Notes: generated from the sequence alone by a model not told the origin. 49,002 nt of DNA from Bacteroidota bacterium (GCA_963169455.1 CAUJDW010000012.1:1-49002), one strand, 5' to 3'; counted from the stretch's first letter, positions 9,601-17,028 are shown. Numbers and translations are program-made.

Positions 9601-10033
9601 CAACATCCAGGAGCGCCTCAGCCTCTATACCGAACTGGACGGCATAGAAACGGAGGAAGAGCTGGCCCGCTTCGAGGAGCGGCTGCGCGACCGCTTCGGC
9701 AAGCTGCCCGTCCAGGTGAAAGACTTGTTCGAGGGGCTGCGCCTGCGCTGGGCGTGCAAGGCGCTGGGCTTCGAACGCATCATCCTAAAGAACAACAAGC
9801 TTCGGTGTTATTTTGTGGAGAACCCGCAGTCGCCCTTCTACGAATCCACCCTGTTCAACAATATGCTCCAACTGGTCAGCACCCAGGGCAATAAGATGGG
9901 GCTGAGCTTCAAACAGTCGCACAAGCACTTCATCCTGGTAAAGGATCATGTGAAAGGGCTGAGCGAGGCCCACGAGGTGCTACAGAAGATCCTGAATAAG
10001 GTGGGGGTGATGGATGAGGTGGAGGGGGCGTAG
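6638..10033 (+). CDS. mfd: Transcription-repair coupling factor Mfd
   Basis: An 1131-residue Mfd, the ATP-driven translocase that removes stalled RNA polymerase from DNA damage and recruits UvrA. In order there are UvrB-like N-terminal domains, the CarD-like polymerase-interaction domain (PGDFVTHIDHGVGRYSGLEK, from about 442), helicase motif I GDVGFGKTE (about 590), the DEEQ box (about 692), TATPIPRTLQ, the helicase C motifs ETGLDIPNAN and QLRGRVGRS, and a C-terminal TRCF domain. Full length for the family. The start is a GTG (MNNNLERLLELYRDE). The next in-frame ATG would cut into the first domain. Confidence 0.97.
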   Translation: MNNNLERLLELYRDEARTRRIAQAIQSETPARLQLTGMAGAQESFVLAGVYLAAPQSHLFIANDKEEAAYIQNNLAHLLGTKPVRFFPDSFKRPMYFEELNSNNALLRTETVSQLISAPGSGEIVVSYPEALFEKVVSPEILNQQRINISKGEQLDIDFLAEVLVEYGFSREDFVYEPGQFSVRGGIVDIFSFGNEFPYRVELFDDEVESIRTFNPTTQLSVQNISRVTIIPNINTKFTQEQKVSLPGILPARTAVWVKDFQVLIDKLALCFEKAEAFSQSIRFREEEELREIFHSRAFIRPHEIIEDIGQFPVICLAGGAQPISFDQKIVYDSLPQPSFNKQFNLLIDNLNENTQKGAENYLFAENPKQIERFYAIFEDLNAHVRFHPIPNSISQGFIDKALRVACYTDHQIFQRFHRYRLRQGFTKDQAISLRMLRELQPGDFVTHIDHGVGRYSGLEKIDINGHIQESVRLIYKNNDILYVSINSLHKITKYVGKEGTAPNLDKLGSEAWKNLKARTKKKVKDIASELIKLYAKRKASQGFAFPPDSYLQNELEASFIYEDTPDQLKATNDVKEDMMKAHPMDRLICGDVGFGKTEVAVRAAFKSIVGGKQVAVLVPTTILALQHYRTFRERLEEFGASVDYVNRFRTTAQRNQIFRELKDGKLDVIIGTHALLNKQAVFKDLGLLIIDEEQKFGVAAKEKLRNLKVNVDTLTLTATPIPRTLQFSLMAARDLSIIRTPPPNRQPIHTEVRIFSEEIIKEAVYYEVNRGGQVFFVHNRVKTLPDIAAMVRRMCPDVEIAVAHGQMESDTLEKTLVNFIDGRYDVLVCTNIIETGLDIPNANTIIINNAHQFGMSDLHQLRGRVGRSNQKAFCYLFSPPMSALTTEARKRLKTLEEFSDLGSGFNIAMRDLDIRGAGNLLGAEQSGFIADIGYETYQKILEEAIHELKATEFRDLFQEELEKNPLFVRDVQIDTDVEMLIPDEYVSNIQERLSLYTELDGIETEEELARFEERLRDRFGKLPVQVKDLFEGLRLRWACKALGFERIILKNNKLRCYFVENPQSPFYESTLFNNMLQLVSTQGNKMGLSFKQSHKHFILVKDHVKGLSEAHEVLQKILNKVGVMDEVEGA

Positions 10034-10098
10034 CTCTTGTGCAAGGAGGGTTCAGGTGTTCGAGGCCCAGGGAAACAGCCTCCATATATCGGCTGGCC

Positions 10099-10106
10099 GT
10101 TTTTTT
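10099..10106 (+). terminator. T-run with weak hairpin after mfd
   Basis: Eight T residues follow CGGCTGGCCG, whose arms allow only three or four base pairs. A larger GAGGC/GCCTC pairing lies just before it. It may end the mfd transcript, but the stem is poor. Confidence 0.3.
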
Positions 10107-10201
10107 TACAACCCGCTTCTGGCGCCCAGGCTGTTTTTCCTGTTGCTCCAATTTGGTATTGTTCAGGAGAGCAGTAAAGAAGGCAATTGTAATTAAATGC
10201 A

Positions 10202-10222
10202 TTTTTCATGAATCAGTTCATG
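10202..10222. repeat. Upstream copy of the CATGAA/TTCATG palindrome
   Basis: TTTTTCATGAATCAGTTCATG. The arms CATGAA and TTCATG are separated by TCAG. It is a one-mismatch copy of the sequence at 10234-10254, with a repeat distance of 32 bases, close to three helical turns. It resembles an operator pair for a dimeric regulator of the following ATPase gene. Confidence 0.6.
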
Positions 10223-10233
10223 CTTTTTTTGTA

Positions 10234-10257
10234 TTTTTCATGAATCAATTCATGAAA
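10234..10257. repeat. Downstream palindrome abutting the AAA ATPase start
   Basis: Positions 10236-10257 form a perfect inverted repeat: TTTCATGAAT and ATTCATGAAA, with CA between. It ends three bases before the ATG at 10260. A bound protein, or an RNA hairpin, here would block translation or transcription of the ATPase gene. Confidence 0.65.
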
Positions 10258-10259
10258 GC

Positions 10260-11453
10260 ATGGAAAACCTCATACGACAATCCCGGATTTTAGCAGATGG
10301 GATTGGAACAGAACACATCCGGCAACTTCACGAACAGATTGAGTGGGGGTGGCGGTTAATCGGTATCAAAGGGCCCCGGGGAGTGGGCAAAACCACGCTT
10401 CTACTGCAGCATTTAAAACTATCCGACCCTTCCCAAAGCCATAGCCTTTACCTGCCCCTCGACGACCTTCACTTTGCTTCCCAGGGCCTCAGGGAAACGG
10501 TGGAATCGCTTGCTGCACGGGGAATCACCCATTTCTACCTGGATGAAGTCCATAAATATCCGAACTGGTCCCGGGAGATTAAGAATCTCTACGATCTTAA
10601 GTCTGGCCTGTCTATCGTTTTTACGGGTTCCTCCATTGTTGAGTTGAGCCGGCAGCAAGTCGACCTGAGCCGGCGGGCCGTGATGTACAGCATGCCGGGG
10701 CTTTCCTTTCGGGAATACCTCTGGCTGAAGGGCCTCTTTCAGTCAGGCGCCTTTTCTCTGGATGAAATTTTACAAGATCATGAAGCAATAGCGCTCCGAA
10801 TATGCAGGGATATTAAACCCCTTCAACATTTTCAGCCCTATCTCGAACATGGGTATTATCCCTTTTTTCTGGAAAGCCAGCCTTTGTTTGCCATACGGCT
10901 CAAGCAGGTAGTGCAATTGGTGCTTGAATCCGACCTGGCCTCTGCAGAAGCAGGGCCGGTGCAAAAGATTCCGAAAATTGCCCTTTTGCTCCAAATCATT
11001 GCTGAATCAGCTCCTTTTATTCCCAACATTTCCAAACTTTCGGAGCGTTCCGGACTGGATCGCAACACGCTGCTACGGTACCTTCAGCACCTGGAGCGGG
11101 CTCAGCTGGCCGCTTCCCTTTACCGGAAAGGCAAAGGAATAACCGCCCTCCAAAAACCCGAGAAGCTTTATCTGGACAATACCAACCTCGCATACGCCCT
11201 TGCACCATCTCAGCCAAACATTGGCAACCTGCGGGAGACGTTTTCCTTCAACCAATTGCGGCAGCAGCACCTCGTTCAGCATGCTTCGGAAGGAGATTTT
11301 CTGGTTGATAATCAATGGACGATTGAAATAGGCGGGAAGAACAAAAAGGCAGGGCAAGTGAAACATCTGCCCGGGCATTACCTCGGGGTCGATGATATCG
11401 AACTGGGGGTGGGCAGGCAGATCCCTTTGTGGTTGTTCGGGTTCCTGTATTGA
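10260..11453 (+). CDS. AAA ATPase with C-terminal DUF4143 domain
   Basis: A 397-residue ATPase of the AAA_14/DUF4143 family. It has Walker A GPRGVGKTT (38-46), Walker B FYLDEVHKYPNW (Asp 95, Glu 96), a sensor FTGSS, and a winged-helix-like middle part (LSERSGLDRNTLLRYLQHLE). The C-terminal domain ends in WTIEIGGKNKKAGQ and IPLWLFGFLY; the ExGGK motif resembles the PD-(D/E)xK nuclease fold reported for DUF4143. The biological role of the family is unknown; such genes are often multi-copy and patchily distributed, which suggests a mobile or accessory function. It stands alone, codirectional with mfd and convergent with ldh. The two palindromes right upstream suggest tight self-regulation. Confidence 0.85.
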   Translation: MENLIRQSRILADGIGTEHIRQLHEQIEWGWRLIGIKGPRGVGKTTLLLQHLKLSDPSQSHSLYLPLDDLHFASQGLRETVESLAARGITHFYLDEVHKYPNWSREIKNLYDLKSGLSIVFTGSSIVELSRQQVDLSRRAVMYSMPGLSFREYLWLKGLFQSGAFSLDEILQDHEAIALRICRDIKPLQHFQPYLEHGYYPFFLESQPLFAIRLKQVVQLVLESDLASAEAGPVQKIPKIALLLQIIAESAPFIPNISKLSERSGLDRNTLLRYLQHLERAQLAASLYRKGKGITALQKPEKLYLDNTNLAYALAPSQPNIGNLRETFSFNQLRQQHLVQHASEGDFLVDNQWTIEIGGKNKKAGQVKHLPGHYLGVDDIELGVGRQIPLWLFGFLY

Positions 11454-11478
11454 AGCGCTGGCAGCCGGCCTCCAAAAC

Positions 11479-12435
11479 TCACGACAGCTTAGCATAAGCC
11501 TCCCGCAGCACCTCCGCCGACCGGCTCAGCGCCGCAGCCTCCGCTTCCGGCAGGTCGGCCTCAATGATGCGCTCGACTCCATGCCCGCCGACCAGGCAGG
11601 GAACGCTGATGCACACATCGTTCAGGCCGTATTCCCCCTGCAGAGCGGTGGAAATAGTCAGCACGCTGCTCTGATTGCGCAGGATGGCCCCGATGATGCG
11701 CACCAGGGCCAGGCTGACGGCGTAGCTGGTAGCCCCCTTGTAGTCGATGATGTGGTAAGCGGAATTGCGGACCTGCTCCTCGATCCTGGCGCGGTCTTGC
11801 GTCCAGGCCTCCCGGGCGCCGTTTTCCAGGCAGAAGGTATCAACCGGTATCCCTCCGATGTTGGTCAGCGACCAGGCGGCGAATTCGCTGTCGCCGTGTT
11901 CGCCCAGGATGTAGGCGTGTACGTTGTGCACCCCCACCCCGCAGTATTTGCTGATCAGGAAACGCAGGCGGGCGCTGTCGAGCACGGTGCCGGAGCCGAT
12001 GACGCGGCCCCGTTCCCAACCGGATCGCTCCAGGGCCACCCGCGTGAGCACGTCCACCGGGTTGGCCACCACGATGATCACCGCATTGGAATGCTGCGCC
12101 ACGATATCATCCACGATGCTTTCCATGATGCGGGCATTGCGCTGCAGCAGGCTCAGGCGCGACTCGCCGGGTTGCTGGCTGGCGCCGGCAGTGATAACGA
12201 TAGCCTGCGCGTCGGCGTAATCATTCTGATCTCCTTCGTGGATGCTCACCGGCGGGAAAAAGGGCAGCCCGTGGGAAATGTCGAGCACCTGCCCGGCCTG
12301 CAGTTTTTTATTGACGTCAATCATGGCGATCTCATCAGCCAACCCGCTCTGAGCCAAAGAAAAAGCAAAGGTAGCGCCGACATCTCCGGCGCCGACGATG
12401 ACGACTTTCCGGGATTTCCATTTCCCTGATTGCAT
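11479..12435 (-). CDS. ldh: L-lactate dehydrogenase
   Basis: A 318-residue NAD-dependent 2-hydroxyacid dehydrogenase of the LDH/MDH family. The NAD site is VVIVGAGDVGAT (11-22), with the NAD-discriminating Asp 40. The specificity loop QQPGESRLSLLQRN has Gln rather than Arg at the selective position, which points to pyruvate/lactate and not malate. Catalytic His 180 lies in GEHGDSE. It should regenerate NAD+ under low oxygen. It lies downstream of the serpin on the same strand but behind that gene's strong terminator. It ends 25 bases from the convergent ATPase gene. Confidence 0.93.
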   Translation of the reverse strand: MQSGKWKSRKVVIVGAGDVGATFAFSLAQSGLADEIAMIDVNKKLQAGQVLDISHGLPFFPPVSIHEGDQNDYADAQAIVITAGASQQPGESRLSLLQRNARIMESIVDDIVAQHSNAVIIVVANPVDVLTRVALERSGWERGRVIGSGTVLDSARLRFLISKYCGVGVHNVHAYILGEHGDSEFAAWSLTNIGGIPVDTFCLENGAREAWTQDRARIEEQVRNSAYHIIDYKGATSYAVSLALVRIIGAILRNQSSVLTISTALQGEYGLNDVCISVPCLVGGHGVERIIEADLPEAEAAALSRSAEVLREAYAKLS

Positions 12436-12497
12436 GAGGTTGTGTTTTCGGTTCTTCGTTCATTAGAAGTATCTGAGCGCGCCGGAAGTTCACCATA

Positions 12498-12527
12498 AAT
12501 AAAAAAAAACCGGCGCCGAAGCGCCGG
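12498..12527 (-). terminator. Rho-independent terminator downstream of the serpin
   Basis: On the minus strand CCGGCGC-TTCG-GCGCCGG (12527-12510) forms a 7-bp stem with an ultrastable tetraloop, followed by nine T residues and more T/A. It separates the serpin transcript from ldh. It is 163 bases past the serpin stop because the nested repeat at 12573-12688 comes first. Confidence 0.85.
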
Positions 12528-12572
12528 GGAAAACTTCCGTTAAAAGAAATGGAGAATTGTCATCCTTTGTAG

Positions 12573-12688
12573 TACTCAAAAAACCAGTTGCCGCTCTGCA
12601 TTTCGTTGATCAGGCTCGCCCTTCAGCCATTCTGATGGCTTGCAGCCTTCGCCTGATCAACGAAACCGGCAACTTGTTTTTTTGAGTA
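12573..12688. repeat. 116-base nested inverted repeat
   Basis: The left arm (12573-12615) and right arm (12651-12688) are nearly complementary. They share TACTCAAAAAA, AGTTGCC and a perfect 12-base block CGTTGATCAGGC/GCCTGATCAACG, with one 5-base bulge. Inside sits a second hairpin, AGCCAT-TCTG-ATGGCT (12625-12640). The element begins directly after the serpin stop codon. On the minus strand the distal arm also encodes the in-frame peptide SLINEMQSGNWFFEYYKG followed by a stop, which may be chance or a gene remnant. It may be a small mobile (MITE/REP-like) element or an mRNA 3' structure. No second complete copy is in the window. Confidence 0.8.
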
Positions 12689-12689
12689 T

Positions 12690-13931
12690 TTATTCATTCG
12701 GGTTCATCATCTTGCCGATGAACAGCACGCTGTTGGACTGATTTTCGCGGATGATGAAAACGAAGGGCCGGTCGGCCATGAAGACCGGGATTTGCGGCAC
12801 GGAGGTTTCAACGATCACCACCACGGTCACGGCGGCGGCTTCGGTACCCTCTTCATTCACCTCGATAAAGGATTTGTGCAACACCTCGTCGATCATGAGG
12901 TCCGCCTCGGCGATATTGGTGAAATCGGCATTCGGCGTAAACGCGATGCTCATGCCCAGGTTGGCAAGGGGCTTGACCAGGCTCTTTTCGTATTCCATCT
13001 CGAATTTGGGCATTCCGAAGAACAGCTCGGTATATTCGAAGGACTGCGTCCATTGCTCCCAGTTATCGGTGTTGAGCTGCTGGATGACCTCATCCACGGT
13101 GTGGCCCGGGTTGGGCAGCAGGATCGTCATGGAAAAGACGGAGTCGCCGTAGGCCAGGTCGACGGCCTGGAAGGTTTCGTTGGCGAAATAGGGGAAGAAA
13201 GTCTGCCCCATGTTCATCATGTCCACCTGCGTGGTGGAACCGTCCTGCAGGCGGAATTCGGTGGCGTAGGTGTCCTCCGGGTCGAACTCATGCAGCCAGG
13301 TTCCTTTGAAATAAATGGCATTGATGAGGTACATGACCACATCGGGATCGATCTCTCCGTTGATGACGGATTGGATGAGGTTGTTGGTATTGTCCTTGAC
13401 CCAGCCGTTGATGATGTCTTTGGCAGCCGGGTCGGCGAAATTCAGGGCGGCCACTTCGCTGTTGTAGAAATCATTGTTGACGGCCAGGAATTCCTGGCGA
13501 ACGGGGTAACCCTGCCGGTACCAGATGGAATTGGCGAGTTTGAGCTGCACTTCCGGGTCGAGGGTGGGCAGCAGCGTAAGCAGTTGCTGGAAGCCGGCAT
13601 TGACTTGCTCGAGCGTCAGGCCGTTCTGTTCCAGCGTGGCCATCATGTCCTCTTTCGTCTGCCCTTTGGCGCCGTTGACCGTCATGGACAGGGCGGTGGC
13701 TACGCTCGTTGGGGAAATGAAGATATTCTTCTCCGCCTCATCTTTCTGCAGCTCCTGGAACAGTTTAAACCCGAAGGTGTTGTTGGAGCGCGTCAGATCG
13801 CAGGCCTCCGGGTTTTCCGTACAGTCAATGGCAGGATGCGGATCGGGATTTTCATTGGCGGAGTTGCTGTCGCACGATATTGTGAAGAGCAGCGGTGCAG
13901 CCAGCAGGAAAAAAAGGATAAGCTTTTTCAT
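12690..13931 (-). CDS. Secreted serpin-family protease inhibitor (lipoprotein)
   Basis: A 413-residue serpin with a lipoprotein signal peptide (MKKLILFFLLAAPLLFTISC). The start is the ATG at 13931; a longer frame to 14015 would put 28 non-signal residues first. The serpin core is complete, with FISPTSVATALSMTVNGAKGQT, the F-helix region, and the breach/hinge motif EEGTEAAA that marks inhibitory serpins. Aligned to alpha-1-antitrypsin the reactive loop would place Thr at P1 and Ser at P1' (VVVIVETSVPQ). It would trap a serine or cysteine protease at the cell surface; the target is unknown. It has its own terminator and appears monocistronic. Confidence 0.93.
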   Translation of the reverse strand: MKKLILFFLLAAPLLFTISCDSNSANENPDPHPAIDCTENPEACDLTRSNNTFGFKLFQELQKDEAEKNIFISPTSVATALSMTVNGAKGQTKEDMMATLEQNGLTLEQVNAGFQQLLTLLPTLDPEVQLKLANSIWYRQGYPVRQEFLAVNNDFYNSEVAALNFADPAAKDIINGWVKDNTNNLIQSVINGEIDPDVVMYLINAIYFKGTWLHEFDPEDTYATEFRLQDGSTTQVDMMNMGQTFFPYFANETFQAVDLAYGDSVFSMTILLPNPGHTVDEVIQQLNTDNWEQWTQSFEYTELFFGMPKFEMEYEKSLVKPLANLGMSIAFTPNADFTNIAEADLMIDEVLHKSFIEVNEEGTEAAAVTVVVIVETSVPQIPVFMADRPFVFIIRENQSNSVLFIGKMMNPNE

Positions 13932-14178
13932 GGATGTTGTTTTTCTTTGGATGGATAGGAGTTGTACAATTAATGCCTCCTTTTTATTAACGTTTTTTGC
14001 ACCTGAAAAAACCACTTTCTCCCTTATTTCTTCAACTTGCAGGAGAAAATGGCAAATGCAAAAAAGTGGGTTTTAGCTGTTTTCTGGCCAACATTATTTT
14101 CTGAGGATAGGACGCTGCGCAAAGGCCGAACGTTGGGCGGAAATAAAAAAAACGGCCAATTGTTACGGATCCGGTTTT

Positions 14179-15885
14179 CTAGCGAAAGAACTCCCCTTCG
14201 AAGGCCGCGCTGTTGCCCGCGGCATCCGCCACTTCAAGCCGCAACCGGCGCCTGCCGGGCGGCAGATCCTTTTCGAAGGCGTGTTCCAGCACATCATTTT
14301 TTTCATCATAGCTGAAAAGCACCCAGCGGCCGTTTATGGTTCCCCGGTATGTCAGCCCCTCTGTTCCGGCTCCCGCCCGGATATTATCGGTTACCCGAAA
14401 CCTCAATGCGGGCTGGCCGCTCATATCTTCTTCAAAGCCGAGGGGTTCTATGCGGGGGGGCGACTCATCCGTCATGATGCAGTAGTCGCCCAGCTCGCGC
14501 ACGCGGGCGTGCAACATACCGCCGCGCCATTGGCCGCCGCAGTTGACGATTTCATGCTTGTCGTTGCAATAGGCGATAAAAGCTTTGCCCATCAGTTCCT
14601 CCGGTATGGTGCGGGCGGGCCTGATGCCAAGGTGGAAATAGCCGTGCACGGGCGTGCGGTTGTCGTGCAGGTGGTGGACGAGCGAATACAGTGCATCCGA
14701 TTGCTCCGGCGAGGACTGATAATTGAAGTACACATCCTCGTAGAAGGAGCTGTCCGGAAACCAGGCGGCCATACCTGCCGTTTGGATGATGCTGGCCTGG
14801 TCAAAAGGCAGAAAATAGTTGTAAAGGGGGCGGGACATGGTGGGGCGGGGCCTTCGCTTCAGCCAGCAGTCGAGCCTGGCCGTATTGCCGGCCAGGTCGC
14901 GGGCCAGGAAAACCAGCCTGGCGGCGCCTCCCGGAGGCAGGGCTACGGCGCCCCTGCCGGGCTGCTGCATGGCGGAGGCATCGCCGGGCATGCGGTAGCA
15001 ACGATGAAAAAGGCCGGCGCCATCCATCTGAGCGGCGTAATCGATATGGGCATTGAAATAGCCGCCTTCTTCCAGGCCTATGGAGTCCATCCGGAAGCCG
15101 CCGGCCAGGGTGTCGTTGACAAAAAGCTGCAGTTCATAGATGCCGTTGAGGTTGTCGGCGCCATCCAGCAGGTCAACGGCTTTCAGGCTGAAGCCGGTAA
15201 GGCGCGAATCCGTGTACAGGGTGTCGCCGCCGGCCGGGCGGTAGCGGCCGCTGCGGCTGCGGACGGCAAACTGCCAGGAGTGGAGGGCCGTTCCCTTCTC
15301 GTCCAGTTCGTACATGCGCAGCCCCTGAATGGCCGGCGGGCGGTGGTCGGCAACAGGCCGCCCAAAAAGGAGAGGATTGGCCGCCGGGCCGCCGCCACTT
15401 TTCCAGAGTTCGAAATGCAGGTGCGGCCCGAAGGATCGCCCCGTCAGGCCGGCATACCCTATTACTTCGCCGGGTTCAACCGGAAACCGGCTGCTTTCCG
15501 GCACGAGCACTATTTCGAAGGATTCGCGGGCGTACTGGTAGCTTTTGACGTATTGTTCCACCACCGGAGCGAAGCGGTCCATGTGGGCGTACACGGAGGT
15601 ATATCCGCCGGGATGGCTTATAAAGAGCGCCCTGCCGTACCCGCCCGCTTTCACCTCAATCCGGGAAATGAAACCCGGCGCCGTTGCCAGGAGGGGCTGG
15701 CCCATATAGGCCTTGATATCGATGCCCGTGTGAAAATGGCCGGGCCGCAGTTCGCCGAAAGTGCCGGACAGGCGCAGCGGGCCGTCGGCGGGCGGGCGGA
15801 AGCGGCCCTGCAGGCCGGAGGTATCCTGGCGGAAGGAGAAGGAAAGCAGCACGGAAAGCAATAAAACGGCAAGGGCGGGCCGCAT
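14179..15885 (-). CDS. M23-family (lysostaphin-like) peptidase, secreted
   Basis: A 568-residue exported protein with an N-terminal hydrophobic segment (residues 4-17) and an M23 peptidase domain close to the N-terminus. The zinc ligands are visible: His 52 and Asp 56 in HTGID, and His 157 in HLH (155-157); His 101 in YAHMD is the further active-site histidine. The remaining 400 residues look like beta-rich domains with no family I can name. The end DAAGNSAAFEGEF resembles an Ig-like module. Probable role is cell-wall cross-link hydrolysis or remodelling. A perfect -7 element stands upstream. It is codirectional with aat, but the promoter between them suggests separate transcription. Confidence 0.88.
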   Translation of the reverse strand: MRPALAVLLLSVLLSFSFRQDTSGLQGRFRPPADGPLRLSGTFGELRPGHFHTGIDIKAYMGQPLLATAPGFISRIEVKAGGYGRALFISHPGGYTSVYAHMDRFAPVVEQYVKSYQYARESFEIVLVPESSRFPVEPGEVIGYAGLTGRSFGPHLHFELWKSGGGPAANPLLFGRPVADHRPPAIQGLRMYELDEKGTALHSWQFAVRSRSGRYRPAGGDTLYTDSRLTGFSLKAVDLLDGADNLNGIYELQLFVNDTLAGGFRMDSIGLEEGGYFNAHIDYAAQMDGAGLFHRCYRMPGDASAMQQPGRGAVALPPGGAARLVFLARDLAGNTARLDCWLKRRPRPTMSRPLYNYFLPFDQASIIQTAGMAAWFPDSSFYEDVYFNYQSSPEQSDALYSLVHHLHDNRTPVHGYFHLGIRPARTIPEELMGKAFIAYCNDKHEIVNCGGQWRGGMLHARVRELGDYCIMTDESPPRIEPLGFEEDMSGQPALRFRVTDNIRAGAGTEGLTYRGTINGRWVLFSYDEKNDVLEHAFEKDLPPGRRRLRLEVADAAGNSAAFEGEFFR

Positions 15886-15908
15886 GGCGGTTCAATGGTT
15901 TTAGGAAT

Positions 15909-15916
15909 CAAAGATA
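15909..15916 (-). promoter_or_regulatory. -7 element (TATCTTTG) of the M23 peptidase gene
   Basis: TATCTTTG on the minus strand is a perfect TAnnTTTG and lies 23 bases before the ATG, just past the aat stop codon. No TTG is seen at the usual distance. Confidence 0.55.
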
Positions 15917-15930
15917 GGAAAAGGGCGTTA

Positions 15931-16617
15931 TTATTCCTCCGCCAGCCACGCGCTCCATTTTCCGGTTGGCGTTTCCTCCAGTTGGTTTTCGCGGAGGTAA
16001 GCCAGGAAAGTTTTACGGGGGACGGGCCGGGCGCCCAGGCTGGAGAGGTGGCGGGTTTCCTGCTGGCAATCGATGAGCCTGAAGCCGCGGGCCTGAAGCC
16101 GGCGCACCAGGGAGATGAAGCCGAATTTTGAGGCGTTGCTCACTTTGGTGAACATCGATTCGCCGAAAAAGACCCGCCCCAGCGCCAGGCCGTACAGGCC
16201 GCCCACCAGCTGCCCATCCTGCCACACTTCCACCGAATGGGCGTAGCCCAGCTCGTGCAGGCGGGCGTAGGCCTGCAGCATTTCCCGGGTAATCCAGGTA
16301 TGCCGCCTCACCTTGCCGCACATCCGCATGACGGTTTCAAACTGTTGGTCGAACGTCAGCCCGAATTTGCCCTGGTTGAAGTAGGGGCGCATGCTTTTGG
16401 CCACTTTGAGCTCCTCCGGAAACAGGACGGCCCGGGGGTCGGGCGACCACCACAGGATGGGTTCTCCGGGCCCGAACCAGGGGAAGATACCCTGGCGGTA
16501 GGCCGCCAGCAAGCGCTCCGTTGAGAGGTCGCCGCCAACGGCGAGCACCCCTTCCTTTTCCGCCAGTTCGGGGTTGGGGAAATCGGTATTGTTTTCCGAA
16601 AGCCAGAAAATCGGCAT
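15931..16617 (-). CDS. aat: Leucyl/phenylalanyl-tRNA-protein transferase
   Basis: A 228-residue Aat enzyme. It moves Leu or Phe from aminoacyl-tRNA to proteins with N-terminal Lys or Arg, making them substrates of the N-end-rule (ClpS/ClpAP-type) pathway. Family blocks seen are FPNPELAEKEGVLAVGGDLS, YRQGIFPWFGPGEPILWWSPDPRAV, and the core HSVEVWQDGQLVGGLYGLALGRVFFGESMF followed by FRLIDCQQETRHLSSLGARPVPR. It is full length. It is the second gene after clpS, 93 bases downstream with a strong hairpin between, so its level may be set by read-through. Confidence 0.95.
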   Translation of the reverse strand: MPIFWLSENNTDFPNPELAEKEGVLAVGGDLSTERLLAAYRQGIFPWFGPGEPILWWSPDPRAVLFPEELKVAKSMRPYFNQGKFGLTFDQQFETVMRMCGKVRRHTWITREMLQAYARLHELGYAHSVEVWQDGQLVGGLYGLALGRVFFGESMFTKVSNASKFGFISLVRRLQARGFRLIDCQQETRHLSSLGARPVPRKTFLAYLRENQLEETPTGKWSAWLAEE

Positions 16618-16638
16618 TTCAACAGCGGTTAAATAAAT

Positions 16639-16685
16639 CGGGGTGAAGCGGGAGAGCCAACCCGGCCGTTTCCCGCTCCACCCCG
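16639..16685 (-). terminator. Long hairpin between clpS and aat
   Basis: CGGGGTG-A-AGCGGGA pairs with TCCCGCT-C-CACCCCG, a stem of 14 pairs with one mismatch and a 17-base loop. On the minus strand it is followed by ATTTATTTAA, a weak U-rich tail. It would act as a partial terminator or attenuator after clpS and before aat. Confidence 0.5.
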
Positions 16686-16710
16686 AAAGAAAGCGTTCAT
16701 TGAAACAGTG

Positions 16711-17028
16711 TTAATTGCCGCCTTCAATCACTGCCGACAAGCCCCGGTCGACCAAAGCGTCCTTCTGGGGCTTCAGCACGTTCATCGGGGCTGTTTTCAC
16801 GGTGGCTTTCCCCTTGAAATGGATGATGAGGGCCAATTGCTCGGCCTGCTCGCTCGTATGGCCGAGCACCTCCATGAAACACTGGATGACCCAATCGAAC
16901 GTATTGAAATCGTCGTTGTAAACCACCAGCTGGGCCTGTTCTCCGATATCGGAATCCGAAAGGTCTTCTTCCAAAAGGACTTCTTCGTCCAGTTCCTCCT
17001 GGTTCAGGTTATACAATTCGTTCAACAT
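16711..17028 (-). CDS. clpS: ATP-dependent Clp protease adaptor ClpS
   Basis: A 105-residue ClpS adaptor. It binds proteins with N-terminal Leu, Phe, Tyr or Trp and delivers them to the Clp ATPase. The family core QLVVYNDDFNTFDWVIQCFMEVLGHTSEQAEQLALIIHFKGKATV is complete, including the NDDxxT/F entry of the N-degron pocket. The first 28 residues are an acidic, flexible extension (ELDEEVLLEEDLSDSD). The aat gene that produces its substrates follows on the same strand, so the two halves of the N-degron route are genetically paired. Confidence 0.95.
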   Translation of the reverse strand: MLNELYNLNQEELDEEVLLEEDLSDSDIGEQAQLVVYNDDFNTFDWVIQCFMEVLGHTSEQAEQLALIIHFKGKATVKTAPMNVLKPQKDALVDRGLSAVIEGGN

